Source: Nonomuraea thailandensis
Lineage (GTDB): Bacteria > Actinomycetota > Actinomycetes > Streptosporangiales > Streptosporangiaceae
Direction of reading: 5' to 3'
Length of the DNA: 64,000 bases
NCBI RefSeq assembly: GCF_024172165.1
Contig: NZ_JAMZEB010000002.1
Coordinates: 10,805,001-10,869,000 of the forward strand
Below are positions 63,578 through 64,000 of this stretch, in pieces. The position numbers and the translations under genes were made by a program. Positions within the stretch are counted from its first letter, which is position 1. Every line of letters begins with the position of its first letter. The notes beneath the pieces are model-generated. The model was not told where the DNA came from, did not search any database, and worked only from the letters and a program-made list of their open reading frames with translations.

Positions 63578-64000
63578 CAAAACCCAGCCCAAGATGGACC
63601 TGCGCAGCGACGCAGGTCTGGCTTCAGCCCTGCGCGTGTCCCTGGCAAGGCTGAACCGACGCCTACGACGACAGGCGGCGGCGCACTCGCTGACGCCCAC
63701 ACAGTTCGCGACCCTCGCCGCGGTGGAACGGCATTCCGGGATAACCCCCGGCGAATTGGCCGAGCTCGAGAAGGTGCAACCACCCTCGATGACGCGCGTG
63801 ATCGCCGCCCTAGAGGAGCGCGGCCTGGTCGCCCGCACCCCGCATCCGACCGACCGGCGGCAGGTGACCGTCTCGGTGACCGAGGCCGCCGAGAAGCTGC
63901 TGAAGGAGGAGCGCCGCCGCAAGGAGGCGTGGCTGACGCAGCGGTTGAAGGAGCTGTCTCCGGAGGAGAGGTCGATCCTCAGGCAGGCGGCGCCGATCCT
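63570..64000 (+). CDS. MarR family transcriptional regulator (cut by window end)
   Basis: The first ~143 residues are present, with no stop before base 64000. The winged helix-turn-helix reads HSLTPTQFATLAAVERHSGI, then TPGELAELEKVQPPSMTRVI, then AALEERGLVARTPHPTDRRQ with the wing VTVSVTEAAEKLL. ATG at 63570 (MLTKTQPKMDLRSDAG) follows AAAGG; an internal ATG at 63594 is an alternative. MarR proteins repress efflux or catabolic genes; the likely target lies beyond the window. Confidence 0.9.
   Translation, partial: MLTKTQPKMDLRSDAGLASALRVSLARLNRRLRRQAAAHSLTPTQFATLAAVERHSGITPGELAELEKVQPPSMTRVIAALEERGLVARTPHPTDRRQVTVSVTEAAEKLLKEERRRKEAWLTQRLKELSPEERSILRQAAPI

Overview
The window is a GC-rich (about 70%) chromosomal segment of a filamentous actinobacterium, most likely of the order Streptosporangiales (Nonomuraea/Streptosporangium type). 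The grounds are strong G/C third-position bias, many GTG starts, the expanded 23S rRNA, a threonine-synthase-like / MoaD-like / cold-shock / GroEL order that I recall from Streptomyces, and families almost confined to Actinobacteria (DUF3263, DUF3027, DUF2530, CtpE, the XPB-associated protein). The genus assignment is inference. No prophage, insertion sequence, CRISPR array, tRNA or secondary-metabolite cluster was recognised; the window is mostly core or conserved actinobacterial chromosome.

Layout. 1-2.36 kb: the 3' two-thirds of a 23S rRNA, then 5S rRNA and a strong terminator. 2.4-3.1 kb: gene-free repeat-rich DNA. 3.1-14 kb: PhzF-like isomerase, an orphan SepF-like division protein, an unknown membrane protein, argS overlapped by a CtpE-type P-type ATPase, plsX, a DUF1707 protein and a KamA-type radical SAM enzyme. 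14.4-16.7 kb: a secreted protein, a 1.1-kb gene-poor stretch and an easily missed 57-codon gene. 17-25 kb: a TagGH-type polysaccharide exporter and a five-gene oligopeptide/dipeptide ABC importer with attenuator-like hairpins after the binding-protein gene. 25.3-29 kb: a thiolase-fold/OB-fold enzyme pair and a mycosin-like serine protease with an unknown partner. 29-35 kb: SAM hydrolase family protein, DUF3263 protein, trehalose genes otsB and otsA, an MFS transporter and an ECF sigma factor. 35.3-39.4 kb: SAM-I riboswitch, threonine-synthase-like enzyme, MoaD-like sulfur carrier, cold-shock protein, and groEL under two CIRCE operators. 39.5-53 kb: HelD-type RNA polymerase recycling factor, XPB-type helicase and its usual companion protein, acyl-CoA ligase, and several membrane or unknown proteins. 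53-64 kb: HAD phosphatase, second cold-shock protein, MFS transporter, DUF3027 protein, a giant sacsin/HSP90-like ATPase, a frameshifted secreted peptidase, DUF2530 protein, purine permease and a MarR regulator cut by the window end.

The two most interesting signals are these. (1) A SAM riboswitch controls a stand-alone threonine-synthase-like gene followed by a small sulfur-carrier protein ending in Gly-Gly. This points to sulfur (homocysteine/methionine) metabolism rather than threonine synthesis, through a carrier-protein thiocarboxylate. (2) Short degenerate tandem-repeat arrays recur at the 3' ends of genes, and in three places the repeat unit itself supplies the stop codon. Also notable are a one-base deletion that breaks the secreted peptidase, and an orphan protein with a degenerate P-loop behind an AT-rich upstream region.
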